A stretch of 28,485 nt of DNA, taken from the NCBI GenBank assembly GCA_030628905.1, contig DAOVQB010000034.1, positions 1 to 28,485 of the forward strand, given 5' to 3'. The first letter of the stretch is position 1. Every line of letters begins with the position of its first letter. Shown in pieces: positions 6,374-15,900 of this stretch. The position numbers and the translations under genes were made by a program. The stretch comes from DAOVQB01 sp023128935 (GTDB taxonomy: Bacteria > Eisenbacteria > RBG-16-71-46 > CAIMUX01 > WJJG01). The notes beneath the pieces are model-generated. The model searched no databases and had not been told where the DNA came from. It saw only the letters and a program-made list of their open reading frames with translations.

Positions 6374-7396
6374 ATGAATGCAATGCATGGGCCTTCGCGC
6401 CAGGCTCAGGAGCAGAAGCGGCCGAATCTCTTCAGCGGCATCCAGCCCAGTGGCGAGATCCACATCGGCAACTACTGCGGCGCCATCCGGAACTGGACCC
6501 AGCTTCTGGACGAGTATGAGTGCATTTTTGGCATTGTGGACTACCATGCCATCACGGTTGCATACGATGCGGACACCATGCAGGCCCGCATTCGGGAGGC
6601 TGCGATCACTAATATGGCCGCCGGCCTTGAGCCCGGCCGATGCCTGCTGTTCGTGCAATCCCAGGTGCCCGAGCACACAGAACTGGCCTGGATCCTCAAT
6701 ACACTGGCCCCCATGGGACTTCTGGGGCGGATGACGCAGTTCAAGGAAAAATCCCGCCGGAACGAGGACAATATCAACGTTGGCCTCTTTGACTACCCCG
6801 TGCTGCAGGCAGCTGACGTCCTGCTCTACAGATCGCACGCGGTCCCTGTTGGGGAGGACCAGATCCAACATATCGAATTCACACGCGATCTAGCGCGGAA
6901 GTTCAATCTCCGCTTCGGTGACTTCTTCCCCGAACCCAATGCGCTGGTGCCCAAGTCGGGTGCCCGCATCATGGGCCTCGACGGGCAGGCGAAGATGAGC
7001 AAGTCGCTCAACAACTATATCGGCCTGATTGAGGACCCAGATGAAATCTGGAACAAGCTGCGGCCATCCTTCACAGATCCGGCACGCAAGCGGCGATCTG
7101 ATCCGGGGAATCCCCTCATCTGCAACATCTATACCCTGCATGAGAACTTCTCCCCGCCCGATGTCCAGAAGGAGGTAAGCCAGGGCTGCAAGAGCGCCAG
7201 CATCGGATGTATCGACTGCAAGAAAATGCTCTTCGACCACATGATGAAGGTATTCGACCCCATCCGTGAGCGCGCGCAGGCACTGGAGAAGCAGAGCGAG
7301 CTGGTGGATGGGTTCCTGGAGGAGAGTGCCACGACCTGCAAGAGGCTCGCTGAAGAGACAATGGCCGAAGTTCGCTCTCGCATCGGCCTGCGTTGA
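6374..7396 (+). CDS. trpS: Tryptophanyl-tRNA synthetase with Fe-S cysteine motif
   Basis: This 340-residue class I aminoacyl-tRNA synthetase charges tRNA-Trp with tryptophan using ATP. The two signature motifs are present: HIGN at residues 30-33 (HIGH box, in FSGIQPSGEIHIGNY) and a perfect KMSKS at 207-211. Other family blocks are seen (GIVDYHAITVAYD, QVPEHTELAWIL, YPVLQAADVLLY, PVGEDQIQHIEFTRD). Cysteines at 250, 272, 279 and 282 have spacing C-x21-C-x6-C-x2-C, nearly the C-x22-C-x6-C-x2-C motif of the [4Fe-4S]-containing Thermotoga maritima enzyme. The ATG at 6374 was preferred because GGAGG lies 8 bases upstream. A TTG at 6359 would precede that site. It has its own likely promoter. Confidence 0.95.
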   Translation: MNAMHGPSRQAQEQKRPNLFSGIQPSGEIHIGNYCGAIRNWTQLLDEYECIFGIVDYHAITVAYDADTMQARIREAAITNMAAGLEPGRCLLFVQSQVPEHTELAWILNTLAPMGLLGRMTQFKEKSRRNEDNINVGLFDYPVLQAADVLLYRSHAVPVGEDQIQHIEFTRDLARKFNLRFGDFFPEPNALVPKSGARIMGLDGQAKMSKSLNNYIGLIEDPDEIWNKLRPSFTDPARKRRSDPGNPLICNIYTLHENFSPPDVQKEVSQGCKSASIGCIDCKKMLFDHMMKVFDPIRERAQALEKQSELVDGFLEESATTCKRLAEETMAEVRSRIGLR

Positions 7397-7603
7397 ACGT
7401 CCGTTTTTAATCATTAATTGGGGTATCTCGGGCTGTTCTTTCGACAACCTCGCGTCGGGGCTGCGTTGAACATACTCTTTTGATCATCATCAGAACGGCT
7501 TCCTTGACAACGCCCCCCCCAGGCACCAGGCTTCCTGGGTATCGGTGAGTTCGTGACAGCCATCCGTGCACCTAATCGGTGCTTCCTGCACCGCGGAGGG
7601 TTT

Positions 7604-8491
7604 ATGAGCGCCAAAGATCTTCAGACTTCCCTTCTTGAACTCGTGCGCAGGACATCCAGCGATCTGCCTCCCGACATCGAGGCGGTGCTCAGGAGGTCCG
7701 TACGCCGGGAAGTGAAGGGCACCACGGCGCGCTACGCGCTTGATGTGATCATGAAGAATATCGAACTGGCCCGGGACAACAGCCTGCCGATCTGCCAGGA
7801 CACCGGCAGTCTCCTGTTCTACCTCCGCATCCCCATGGGGTTTGACGAGGCCGCGCTGCGCAAGGCGGCCGACGCCGCGGTAAAGCGGGCCACTGAACTC
7901 GGCTATCTAAGACAGAACTCGGTTGACTCTCTAACGGGCAAGAACAGCGGCACTAATCTCGGTCCCGGCAGCCCCGTCTACCACTTCGAGCAGTGGAAGA
8001 GGAAATCCACCGAGGTGCGCCTGATCCAAAAAGGGGGCGGGTGCGAGAACTGCGGTATCCAGTATGCGCTGCCCAATGCGGCCCTGGGCGCAGGACGGGA
8101 CATCCAGGGCATTGAGAAGTGTATACTGGATGCGGTCTTCAAGGCTCAGGGAAAGGGCTGCGCCCCAGGGGCGCTGGGTGTCTGCATCGGAGGGGATCGG
8201 GCCACAGGATACGCGCACTCCAAAGAGCAGTTACTCAGGACGCTCGATGACAAGAACGAAGAGAAGACCCTGGCTGCCCTGGAGTCCAGGGTGATGAAGA
8301 AGGCCAATCAGCTGGGCATCGGACCCATGGGGTTCGGCGGGAAGACCACCCTGCTGGGCTGCAAGATCGGGGCGCTCAACAGGCTGCCGGCCTCTTTCTT
8401 TGTGAGTATATCCTATATGTGCTGGGCCTTCCGGCGGCGGGGCTTTGTGCTCAACCCGGCGGGTCGCATCAACCGGTGGCTCTACGAATAG
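7604..8491 (+). CDS. Class I fumarate hydratase, alpha subunit
   Basis: This 295-residue protein is the iron-sulfur catalytic half of a two-subunit class I fumarase (or the related L-tartrate dehydratase), catalysing fumarate + water to malate in the TCA cycle. Three cysteines fit the [4Fe-4S] ligands: C64 in LPICQDTG, C186 in GKGCAPG and C273 in SYMCWAFRR. Other family blocks are TGKNSGTNLGPGSP, LIQKGGGCENCG (usually GGGSEN) and GIGPMGFGGKTTLLG. The start at 7604 has CGGAGGG just upstream; a longer frame from 7553 is less likely. The beta-subunit gene follows after 10 bases. Fumarase is more likely than tartrate dehydratase in a generalist, but sequence alone does not separate them. Confidence 0.92.
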   Translation: MSAKDLQTSLLELVRRTSSDLPPDIEAVLRRSVRREVKGTTARYALDVIMKNIELARDNSLPICQDTGSLLFYLRIPMGFDEAALRKAADAAVKRATELGYLRQNSVDSLTGKNSGTNLGPGSPVYHFEQWKRKSTEVRLIQKGGGCENCGIQYALPNAALGAGRDIQGIEKCILDAVFKAQGKGCAPGALGVCIGGDRATGYAHSKEQLLRTLDDKNEEKTLAALESRVMKKANQLGIGPMGFGGKTTLLGCKIGALNRLPASFFVSISYMCWAFRRRGFVLNPAGRINRWLYE

Positions 8492-8501
8492 GGGAGATCC
8501 C

Positions 8502-9074
8502 ATGGAGATCACAACACCCATCAGTGAAGAGGTCATCCGTTCCCTGCACGTCGGGCAGGTTGTCGAGATCACCGGATCGGTCTTTACCGGGCGCGACACG
8601 GTCCACCGCTATCTCTTTGAGGGTGGCAAGTGTCCGGTGGATATGAACGGATCGGTCATCTACCACTGTGGACCGGTCGTGGTGAAGGAAAATGGCGTCT
8701 GGACCGTGAAGGCCGCTGGACCGACCACCTCGATCCGTGAGGAGCCCTATCAGGCCGACATTATTCGCAAGTTGGGCCTGCGGGGTGTCATCGGCAAGGG
8801 CGGCATGGGGCCCAAGACGCTTGCGGCCTGCAAGGAACAGGGTTGTGTCTACATGCACGCCATTGGCGGGGCGGCCCAGGTCCTGGCAGAGGTCGTTGAC
8901 GAGGTCAGGAACGTCCATTTCCTGGAGAAGTTCGGCAGCCCCGAGGCCATCTGGCACTTCGAGTGTACACGCTTCCCGGTCGTCATCACGATGGATGCCC
9001 ATGGCCATAGCCTTCACGAGGATGTGGAAGCCGGTTCGAAGACCGCGCTCGACGGATTCCTGGCCGGTCTTTGA
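8502..9074 (+). CDS. Class I fumarate hydratase, beta subunit
   Basis: This 190-residue protein is the second half of class I fumarase, which completes the substrate site with the alpha subunit. It begins MEITTPISEEVIRSLHVGQV, then VEITGSVFTGRDTVHRYL, the standard opening with the 'G-x-x-x-T-R/GRD-x-x-H' motif. KCPVDMNGSVIYHCGPV and GPTTSIREEPYQADII follow, then KGGMGPKTL and IGGAAQVLAEVVDEV. Length fits the family. The ATG at 8502 has GGGGAG about 6 bases upstream and a 10-base gap after the alpha-subunit stop, so the two genes form an operon and are probably translated in similar amounts. Confidence 0.93.
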   Translation: MEITTPISEEVIRSLHVGQVVEITGSVFTGRDTVHRYLFEGGKCPVDMNGSVIYHCGPVVVKENGVWTVKAAGPTTSIREEPYQADIIRKLGLRGVIGKGGMGPKTLAACKEQGCVYMHAIGGAAQVLAEVVDEVRNVHFLEKFGSPEAIWHFECTRFPVVITMDAHGHSLHEDVEAGSKTALDGFLAGL

Positions 9075-9105
9075 TCCAGGCTTCTCACCAGCCCTCTGAT
9101 GCAAT

Positions 9106-9121
9106 GCGCACATCTGTGCGC
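9106..9121. repeat. 7-bp inverted repeat between fumarase and addB
   Basis: GCGCACA (9106-9112) and TGTGCGC (9115-9121) form a near-perfect palindrome with a 2-base centre. With no T run it is more likely an operator than a terminator. It lies 32 bases after the fumarase stop codon. Confidence 0.4.
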
Positions 9122-9182
9122 CCCGGCCCGAGACATACTTGGCGGCGTGGGAGATGTGCCCTACATGCGCCGCGCGTACCAC

Positions 9183-9211
9183 TTCCCCTTCGAGCATTCA
9201 CATCCTATACT
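9183..9211 (+). promoter_or_regulatory. Possible promoter of addBA
   Basis: A good -10 box TATACT (9206-9211) has only a poor -35 match (TTCCCC, 9183-9188) at 17 bp. It is the best candidate in the 201-bp gap before addB and would give a leader of about 58 bases. Confidence 0.33.
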
Positions 9212-9275
9212 GCCAAGCGTCATCAGGCGGTAATCCTCCCCTCTGATCACCGACGAGCGAGGCACGTTATAGGGA

Positions 9276-12200
9276 ATGAGCGTTCGAGTCCTCATCGGCC
9301 CGGCTGGTTCGGGAAAGACCCACCGCTGCATGGAGGCGCTGCGTGCCTCTGAGCGGGCAGGAAAGCCCGCCATCCTCCTCGTTCCCGATCAATTCACCTA
9401 TGCGGCCGACCGCCTGCTGCTCGACGACGGCTCTCTGGCGGGCATCCGCTTTGTCCGGGTCTTGAACTTCCGGAGGCTGATCCATCTCTTGGATGAATGC
9501 CTTCCCGAACAGGGCCGTGTGCCTTCCGAACAGCGTCGGCGCGTGCTTTCCGAACAGGGGCGGCGCATGCTTCTCAGAAGGATCTTGCACACCGCGTCAC
9601 TGGAAGATCTGGGGCCACTGGCGCAAGTGAGACATACGCCAGGTTTCGTCCCAGCACTCGCTGCAACCATCAAAGAGATCAAGGAAATCGCGGGGCCAGA
9701 TGCCGCCGTGAGATTGGCGGAATCAGCGCAGGACAACGCGAAGATCGCTGCGTTGGCCGGCCTGATTCAGGCGTATGATCAGGCCCGGGATGCCGCGGGG
9801 ATGAGCGACCCCGAGGAACGGATCCACCAAGTAGCCGCGCGCCTGAGGTCAGCTCCCGGTCCGTGGGCGCAGACAACGGTCTGGGTCGATGGCTTTGCCA
9901 GCTTCACACCGGGTGAGAAACAGATCCTGGAGGCCCTGGCGGGCGCCGCGGGAGAAGCACATATCACTCTCTGCTGCGACCCCCGCGACGCAGCCGATAT
10001 CCTGAGTATGGCCAACGAAGCGGCAGGACTTGGCATCCATCCCGCCTCGGCTGACTTCCTACAGACCCAACGCCACAGGATCTCGCGACCAGCTTTCTTA
10101 CCCACGCTCCGAACCTTGCTCTGGCTGAACGAGGCCTTCGGCGGTGCGATCGTAACCGAGTCGATTCCCGAACGGCCGCGGCGCTTCCCCCAGGGCACTG
10201 CATTGGCCCGTCTCGAAGCGGAGCTCTTCCGCCACGACCTGGATCCAAAGATAGCGACAGAGCATAGCGCCCCAGCAGCGCGCGATAGCAGCAAACACGC
10301 CACCACACAAGCCGGCCCCGCGGGCGACAGCAGCAAGCACGCTAACACGCAAGCCGGCCCCGCGGGCGACAGCAGCAAGCACGCCACCACACAAGGCGGC
10401 CCCCCGGGCGATGTCTCCCTAATCCGGCATGCCCACCCCTACCACGAGGTACTGGCCTGGGCTCGATTGATCGATCACCGCACCAGAGTCTCCCCCGAAC
10501 CTGTCCGCTATCGTGACATCGCCGTTCTGGTTCGAGATCTGGAATCGTACCGGCCGATTCTGCGCGAGGTTTTTCGGCGATTCGGGATCCCCTTCTTCAT
10601 CGACGAGCGGCGCGACGCCACAGCTCATCCACTCGTCCGACTCTGCCTGTCGGCCCTGCAGGTCGCATCGCAGCGATGGAGCCGTGAGGCCGTAATCAGT
10701 ATGATACGCAACCCCATCCTGGGTCTTTCCCAGGATACGGTTGACCGCATCGAAAACCTCTCCATCGAGTACGGGATTGAATACGAGCGCTGGTGGGAAA
10801 CCAGCTGGGAGACATTCACGCTCCCCGAACGGGAGCGTCTGAGCAGAGCGCGCGGGATCGACACTGACGATGCCGATGACCAACAGAACGCTCTGCAAGA
10901 GGAGATCGACACCCAAACTCAAGTAGAAGCGGCGCAGAGCACGCAGCCAAACGCAGTGCAGCGGCGCCGCCAACTCTCGGCCACCGAGGCGCGAGCCGTC
11001 TCAAGTCGGCTCTTTCCCGGGCTCCGGGCCTTCACTGATATATGGCACTCCCGGGAACCAGCCTATGCCGAAGCAGCGGCGGCTCTCCTCAATCTACTCC
11101 GCACGTGCCTGCGCAAGGCCGCCACGGGGCTCAACTTCACTTCCTGGTCGCAGCACGAGAGTAAACAGATCATCACACTGATCGAGGAAACACTTGTCAC
11201 TGGAATCGAACTCATGGGGAGTGTTCCAGTCAGCGCGGGATCCTTCACCCGGCTACTGCGAGATGCCTTCTCTGGCGCTTCGGTTGGCGCCACCCCGCGC
11301 ATTCTGGACGCGGTGATCGTCGCTGAGCCCCGCCGGTCACGTGTCAATGAGGCGCGCTGCGTGATCCTAGGTGGGCTCGACGCATCGAGTTTCCCTCGCC
11401 CCTACGCACAGGATCCTTTCTTCACGGATCAGGAACGCCAGGAAATGGCTTCCCGCCGACTACCCGTGACGCCCTCGGCCATGCTTCAGGCCGAAGAGGA
11501 CCCTTACCTCTTTTACATCGCTTGCACCCGCGCCTCGGACGAACTGATCCTCTCACTCTCTGATCAAGGCAGTGACGGCGCCGCACAGGAGCCCTCGCCC
11601 TATCTCCGCGAGGTCACTGGTATCCTTGGCCCGCTGCAAGAACCAGCAGGGGCCCATGAAGCCGGCCCCGGGCCTCTGCCCGCCTGCCAACACCCGTGGG
11701 AGCTGCCGGTCCGGCTGGCCGAGACGCTACGTGCGCTCTCCCCCCCGGACCAGGAGCAATTGATATCGCAAGCGCGCGACCACCTACCCTCCGCACATGA
11801 GGCCATTCATCACTCGGTAACGTGCGCACACCGGATCTGCCGGCCGCTCCCCGACGCCCTCGCCCCCGAGACAGCAGCTGAGATGTTCCCAACGGGTGTC
11901 ATCACGGCATCGGCCTCACAGCTCGAGAAGTTCGCCCAGTGTCCCTTCCAGCATTTCGCACAGCATATACTCAAGCTCCAACCACGTCCGGAACCGATAC
12001 TCACACCCCGCTCAACTGGTAGCGCTGCCCACAAGGCCCTCCAGCGTTTCTTCGCCGAGGGAGTCCTCCCGGCAGACGAAGGCGCGGCCGCGGCCAGGAT
12101 GCGCGCGATCTTCGCCGAACTGGCAGACGAAGAGGAGTACCGCATCTTCCAGGAGGATCCTCCCAGCGCCTACCGTTGGAAGAGAACCGGCCACAGCCTC

Positions 12201-12986
12201 GAGGAGTTCGTGCGCACAGAGGTTCATCGCCTGCGGGCCGCGGCGTATCAACCCTTGGCCCTGGAGCTCTCCTTTGGTCTGGAACCCTGCCAGGACGCAG
12301 ACATCAGAGCACTGGCCTGCGCTCTGGCGAAGGGCGAGAGCCCCGAAATCAATGCCCTCCCCCCACTCGAGATCGACATCGATCCCGCAGCGGCGCGTGA
12401 GTTCGCCCTGCCCGCGCGGCCCTGGCAGCTCCGCTTGAGAGGACGGATCGACCGGTTGGACTCCGCCAGCGGTGCCGAGGGAACGCGGCAGGCGCTGATC
12501 ATCGACTACAAGAGGTCCGGGAAGAGGAGCCAGATCAAGGAGGATCTCAAGCGGGGTCTCAATATACAGGTAGCCACTTACCTATTAGCTGTCAGGGAAA
12601 TCCTGGGACTGGAGCCGGTCGGAGGAATCTATTACACCTTCACCCCGCAGCCCCGGCGGTCCTACGAAAGGGTTCCAGAGGACAACCGCCTGCGCTTCAG
12701 TATGCAGGGGATCTATCTTGCGTCGGCCAAAGAACAGATCGATCCAGAGGGATCGTTCCTGCGATCAAGCGATAAGGTAGAACAACGTGATCCAGGCGCA
12801 GGTGGCCTGGATCCCATGCTGGAGATTGTGCGCGAACGGATGACAGACATGGCCCTAAACATCCTAAGCGGGAGGATGCGTCCGTCGCCTGCGAGAATCG
12901 GCCGCAGCCTCCCCTGTCAATGGTGTGACTTCGGACCGGTGTGCAGGTTTGACCCCCGCGTGCATCCAATACAAGGGGATGCGTAA
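9276..12986 (+). CDS. addB: ATP-dependent helicase/nuclease subunit B (AddB)
   Basis: This 1236-residue protein is the AddB/RexB partner of AddA, forming the complex that unwinds and trims double-strand ends for RecA. The N-terminal Walker A motif GPAGSGKT is at residues 8-15, unlike the classic helicase box but typical of AddB. The C-terminal PD-(D/E)XK nuclease has GRIDRLD (1056-1062) and IIDYKRSGK (D1077, K1079). An iron-sulfur staple has C889 in FAQCPFQHF plus C1214, C1217 and C1223 in CQWCDFGPVC, the AddB spacing. A 42-bp, three-copy repeat encodes DSSKHATTQAGPAG and lies at about residues 337-378, probably in a loop. The stop codon is 2 bp before addA. The start is ATG at 9276 with weak upstream AGGG. 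Confidence 0.94.
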   Translation: MSVRVLIGPAGSGKTHRCMEALRASERAGKPAILLVPDQFTYAADRLLLDDGSLAGIRFVRVLNFRRLIHLLDECLPEQGRVPSEQRRRVLSEQGRRMLLRRILHTASLEDLGPLAQVRHTPGFVPALAATIKEIKEIAGPDAAVRLAESAQDNAKIAALAGLIQAYDQARDAAGMSDPEERIHQVAARLRSAPGPWAQTTVWVDGFASFTPGEKQILEALAGAAGEAHITLCCDPRDAADILSMANEAAGLGIHPASADFLQTQRHRISRPAFLPTLRTLLWLNEAFGGAIVTESIPERPRRFPQGTALARLEAELFRHDLDPKIATEHSAPAARDSSKHATTQAGPAGDSSKHANTQAGPAGDSSKHATTQGGPPGDVSLIRHAHPYHEVLAWARLIDHRTRVSPEPVRYRDIAVLVRDLESYRPILREVFRRFGIPFFIDERRDATAHPLVRLCLSALQVASQRWSREAVISMIRNPILGLSQDTVDRIENLSIEYGIEYERWWETSWETFTLPERERLSRARGIDTDDADDQQNALQEEIDTQTQVEAAQSTQPNAVQRRRQLSATEARAVSSRLFPGLRAFTDIWHSREPAYAEAAAALLNLLRTCLRKAATGLNFTSWSQHESKQIITLIEETLVTGIELMGSVPVSAGSFTRLLRDAFSGASVGATPRILDAVIVAEPRRSRVNEARCVILGGLDASSFPRPYAQDPFFTDQERQEMASRRLPVTPSAMLQAEEDPYLFYIACTRASDELILSLSDQGSDGAAQEPSPYLREVTGILGPLQEPAGAHEAGPGPLPACQHPWELPVRLAETLRALSPPDQEQLISQARDHLPSAHEAIHHSVTCAHRICRPLPDALAPETAAEMFPTGVITASASQLEKFAQCPFQHFAQHILKLQPRPEPILTPRSTGSAAHKALQRFFAEGVLPADEGAAAARMRAIFAELADEEEYRIFQEDPPSAYRWKRTGHSLEEFVRTEVHRLRAAAYQPLALELSFGLEPCQDADIRALACALAKGESPEINALPPLEIDIDPAAAREFALPARPWQLRLRGRIDRLDSASGAEGTRQALIIDYKRSGKRSQIKEDLKRGLNIQVATYLLAVREILGLEPVGGIYYTFTPQPRRSYERVPEDNRLRFSMQGIYLASAKEQIDPEGSFLRSSDKVEQRDPGAGGLDPMLEIVRERMTDMALNILSGRMRPSPARIGRSLPCQWCDFGPVCRFDPRVHPIQGDA
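9501..9570 (+). repeat. Imperfect 21/24-bp repeat in addB
   Basis: GAACAG recurs at 9507, 9528 and 9552, giving peptide units ending EQGRV, EQRRRV and EQGRRM. Spacing is 21 then 24 bp, so units differ by one codon. It encodes a basic charged helix or loop in the N-terminal domain. Confidence 0.65.
10284..10409 (+). repeat. Three-copy 42-bp tandem repeat in addB
   Basis: Three 42-bp units start at 10284, 10326 and 10368, each encoding DSSKH-x-TQ-x-GP-x-G (14 residues). The copies are nearly identical in DNA as well as protein, so the expansion is recent. The reading frame is kept throughout. Confidence 0.92.
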
Positions 12987-12988
12987 CC

Positions 12989-15900
12989 ATGACTGAGCGA
13001 GCGCAGACAACCGGTTTCTCCCCCACACCCGAACAGGACCTGGCGGCGCGTGTGGAAGCCCCCTACGTGCTTGTCTCAGCAAGTGCAGGCACGGGCAAGA
13101 CGCGGACATTGATCGATCGTGTGCTCCGTGTGCTCAACGACGGCATCGACCTTGATCGATTACTTGTAATCACCTTCACACAGAAGGCAGCTGGAGAACT
13201 CAAGCAGCGTCTTCAGGAGGCCTTCATCAGCAGCACTCGGCTGCGGCCGCTGCGCATGATGCTCCCCCAGGCTAACGTCTCAACCATCGATTCCTTTTGC
13301 TCCAGGCTGCTTCGCGAACATGCCGTTGCCGCGCAGATCGACCCCGCCTTCCGTGTGCTCTCAAGTCCAAACGATCAGATAGCGATGGCCGGGATCCTGG
13401 ATGAGCTCTTCCACCACTGGTATCTGGGCCGTCCGCCAAGCGCGGCCAAATCCGCAGCAGAGTGGGCTGGCATCCCGAAGCGCGACAGTCCCCGCCACCA
13501 TGAGTTCCTGCGGCTGATCGAGCTCTGCCGCTTCCGCAATAGCAGGGAGATCCTCAAGCGCGAGTTGGAGCATCTGCTCCGACTCGCTCGTGTTCATCCG
13601 GATCCCGACGAATTCGTGGATCGCCTGGCAGCGGGGCTGGACCAGGCCCAGCCGGCCTATGTGCCCGCCTACGCACGGATACTCCGGCAGAACTGGAAGT
13701 CCGCTGTCTTGGTCTATGCGCGGATGTTGAAGCTAGGCGAGCGGGAGCTTCCGAAAAAGGACCTTTCACGTCACACCGCTCTGCTCAATCACCTTGTGAA
13801 CGCCCCCGCACCCTGGAATCCGGGGAGAGAGAACGGCGGACAGGACACGACCCCAGCAGGCGATGAAGGAGAGAACCGCGGACAGGACACGACCCCAGCA
13901 GGCGATCTGGTGGCGGACCTTAGGCTGCTCCAGGCGCACCTTGAGGGCGCCGGAGTTCTCACCTCGACACACCCCTGGGCGGTCGCATTCCCCACGCTTC
14001 CCAGGGGCACGGCTGATCTGCTGCGGCCATTCAACGAGCGGGCCAAGGACCTCCTGAACGGGGATCCCAAGAAGCGTCCCGGTCCCTTCCAGTGGCTGCC
14101 TAGACAGCTGGAGGACATCAACAGGCAATACAGTAAAAGCCGCCTCACCCTCAAGACGCTCCTGGCCCTGCTGCGCCAGCTGATGAATCGTTATGAAGCG
14201 TACAAGCAAGAGCGAGGGCTGCTTGACTTCTCGGATCTGGAACTCCATACGCGCCGTCTGTTGAACAAGCCGCCCTCCGGGCTGCTGGAACGGTTTGATA
14301 TGGTGATGGTCGATGAGTTTCAGGACGTCAACCGCCTTCAGGCTGAAATTGTGGAGCTGTTGCGTCCGGCGCGCGGGCGCTTCTTGGTTGGCGATGTCAA
14401 GCAGTGCATCTATCAGTTTCGCCTTTCAGACCCCACCATTTTCCGGGAGCTGTTCCGGGGCGCTAAGCTTCTTCAGCCAGGGCCGAATGTAGGTGCATGC
14501 GCAGGCGGGGAAGCGCAGCGCGTTCGCATCCATCTGTCCACCAACTTCCGTTCCCGCCGCCCCGTACTCGAGACCGTCAACTACGTGTTCGATTCGATCT
14601 TCACACCCGAGATGATCGGTGGCCCCTATGCCGATCAGGCGCTCCGCTTACCTGAACCCAAAGGCGCGAGCGATCAGGCTGACGTTCGCAGTAACGATCC
14701 TGCTCATGGCAGTAGCGATCCTACTAGTGACCGCAGCAACGATCCTGGACCGGCACCCGTTGAGATCCACATCTTTGAGAAGCCAGGCGGCAGTAGCCCC
14801 GGCACCATCAATCCTCGGCTGGCGGCAGAGGCCCGGCTCGTGGCCAAACGCATCCGCACCCTGCGCGAGGAGGGATTCAGCATCTATGACCGCAAAATCA
14901 GGGTCTGGCGAGGCGTGCAATACGGGGATATGGCGGTCATACTGCGCAGCCCCAGGCCCAACGGCCCCCCATTTGCAGGAATCCTTCGGAAAGCCGGCAT
15001 CCCGGTGGCCTTCGGCGGTCAGGATTTCTTCGACCGCGAGGAAGTGCGCGATGCACTCAGCCTCCTGCGCATCCTAAATAACGCGCACGACGATGTGTCC
15101 CTAGCGGCCGTCCTGCGTTCCCCTGCTTCCGACTTCACGGATGAGGACCTCGTGCACCTGCGCGCCATCTGGCCTAGGAGCCTTTCTCTGCTTGCCACTC
15201 TGCGGGCCACAGCAACTGGCCGTGAAGACGAGTGGAGCGGTCCGATAGGGAATGGAGCTCTATTAGAGAGTGCAGGCGGCGAGACCCTGTCAGGGCGGTG
15301 CCGGCGCTTCCTGGACGCGCTGGATCGCTGGAGAACGCTGGCTCAAGCGGGCGATCTCTCGGTGGCGATCGCGGCCGCCTTGGAAGAATCGGGTCTGATG
15401 GAAGCATCCGCGGCGAGCGAATCCGGATCCGGCAGGCTGGGCAACCTTGAACAGCTTCTGGCTCTGACGCGCCGCCATTGCCAGGATCAGGACCATAGCC
15501 TTCCGGGTCTTATGCGCGCCTTCGAGGAAATCGAACTCTCTGGCGCAGGGCCCGAAACCGTTGTTGAAGATGAAGGCTCCCAAAACGCGGTCCGGATTCT
15601 CTCGCTTCACAAGGCCAAGGGGCTAGAGTTCCCGGTGGTCTTCCTATCCCTCACGGGGCAGAGGATCAATGATATAGATGTAAGGAATAACCTGCTCACC
15701 GGAGAAGACTGGATCGGCGTTGACCTCTTTGACCCACAGGCCTATCTCAGGACCCCCACAATCGCACGCAACACGCTCTCGCAGATCCGCAAACAGGAAA
15801 TCCGCGAAGAGGAAATGCGCATCCTCTATGTCGCATTCACGCGGGCTCGAGAGAAGCTGATTATCACTGGCACCGTATCCAAGAAATGGGATAAATTAAG

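Noticed and set aside
5387..6871. Long minus-strand open frame (494 residues)
   Set aside because: It is antisense to the H1-like gene and trpS, has no recognisable domain, and is explained by codon bias in GC-rich DNA.
7504..7532. Promoter for the fumarase genes starting at TTGACA 7504
   Set aside because: The -35 is perfect, but no acceptable -10 box lies 16-19 bp downstream (CAGGCT).
10284..10409. CRISPR-like direct repeats in addB
   Set aside because: The units are contiguous 42-bp copies without spacers and are inside a continuous AddB reading frame.
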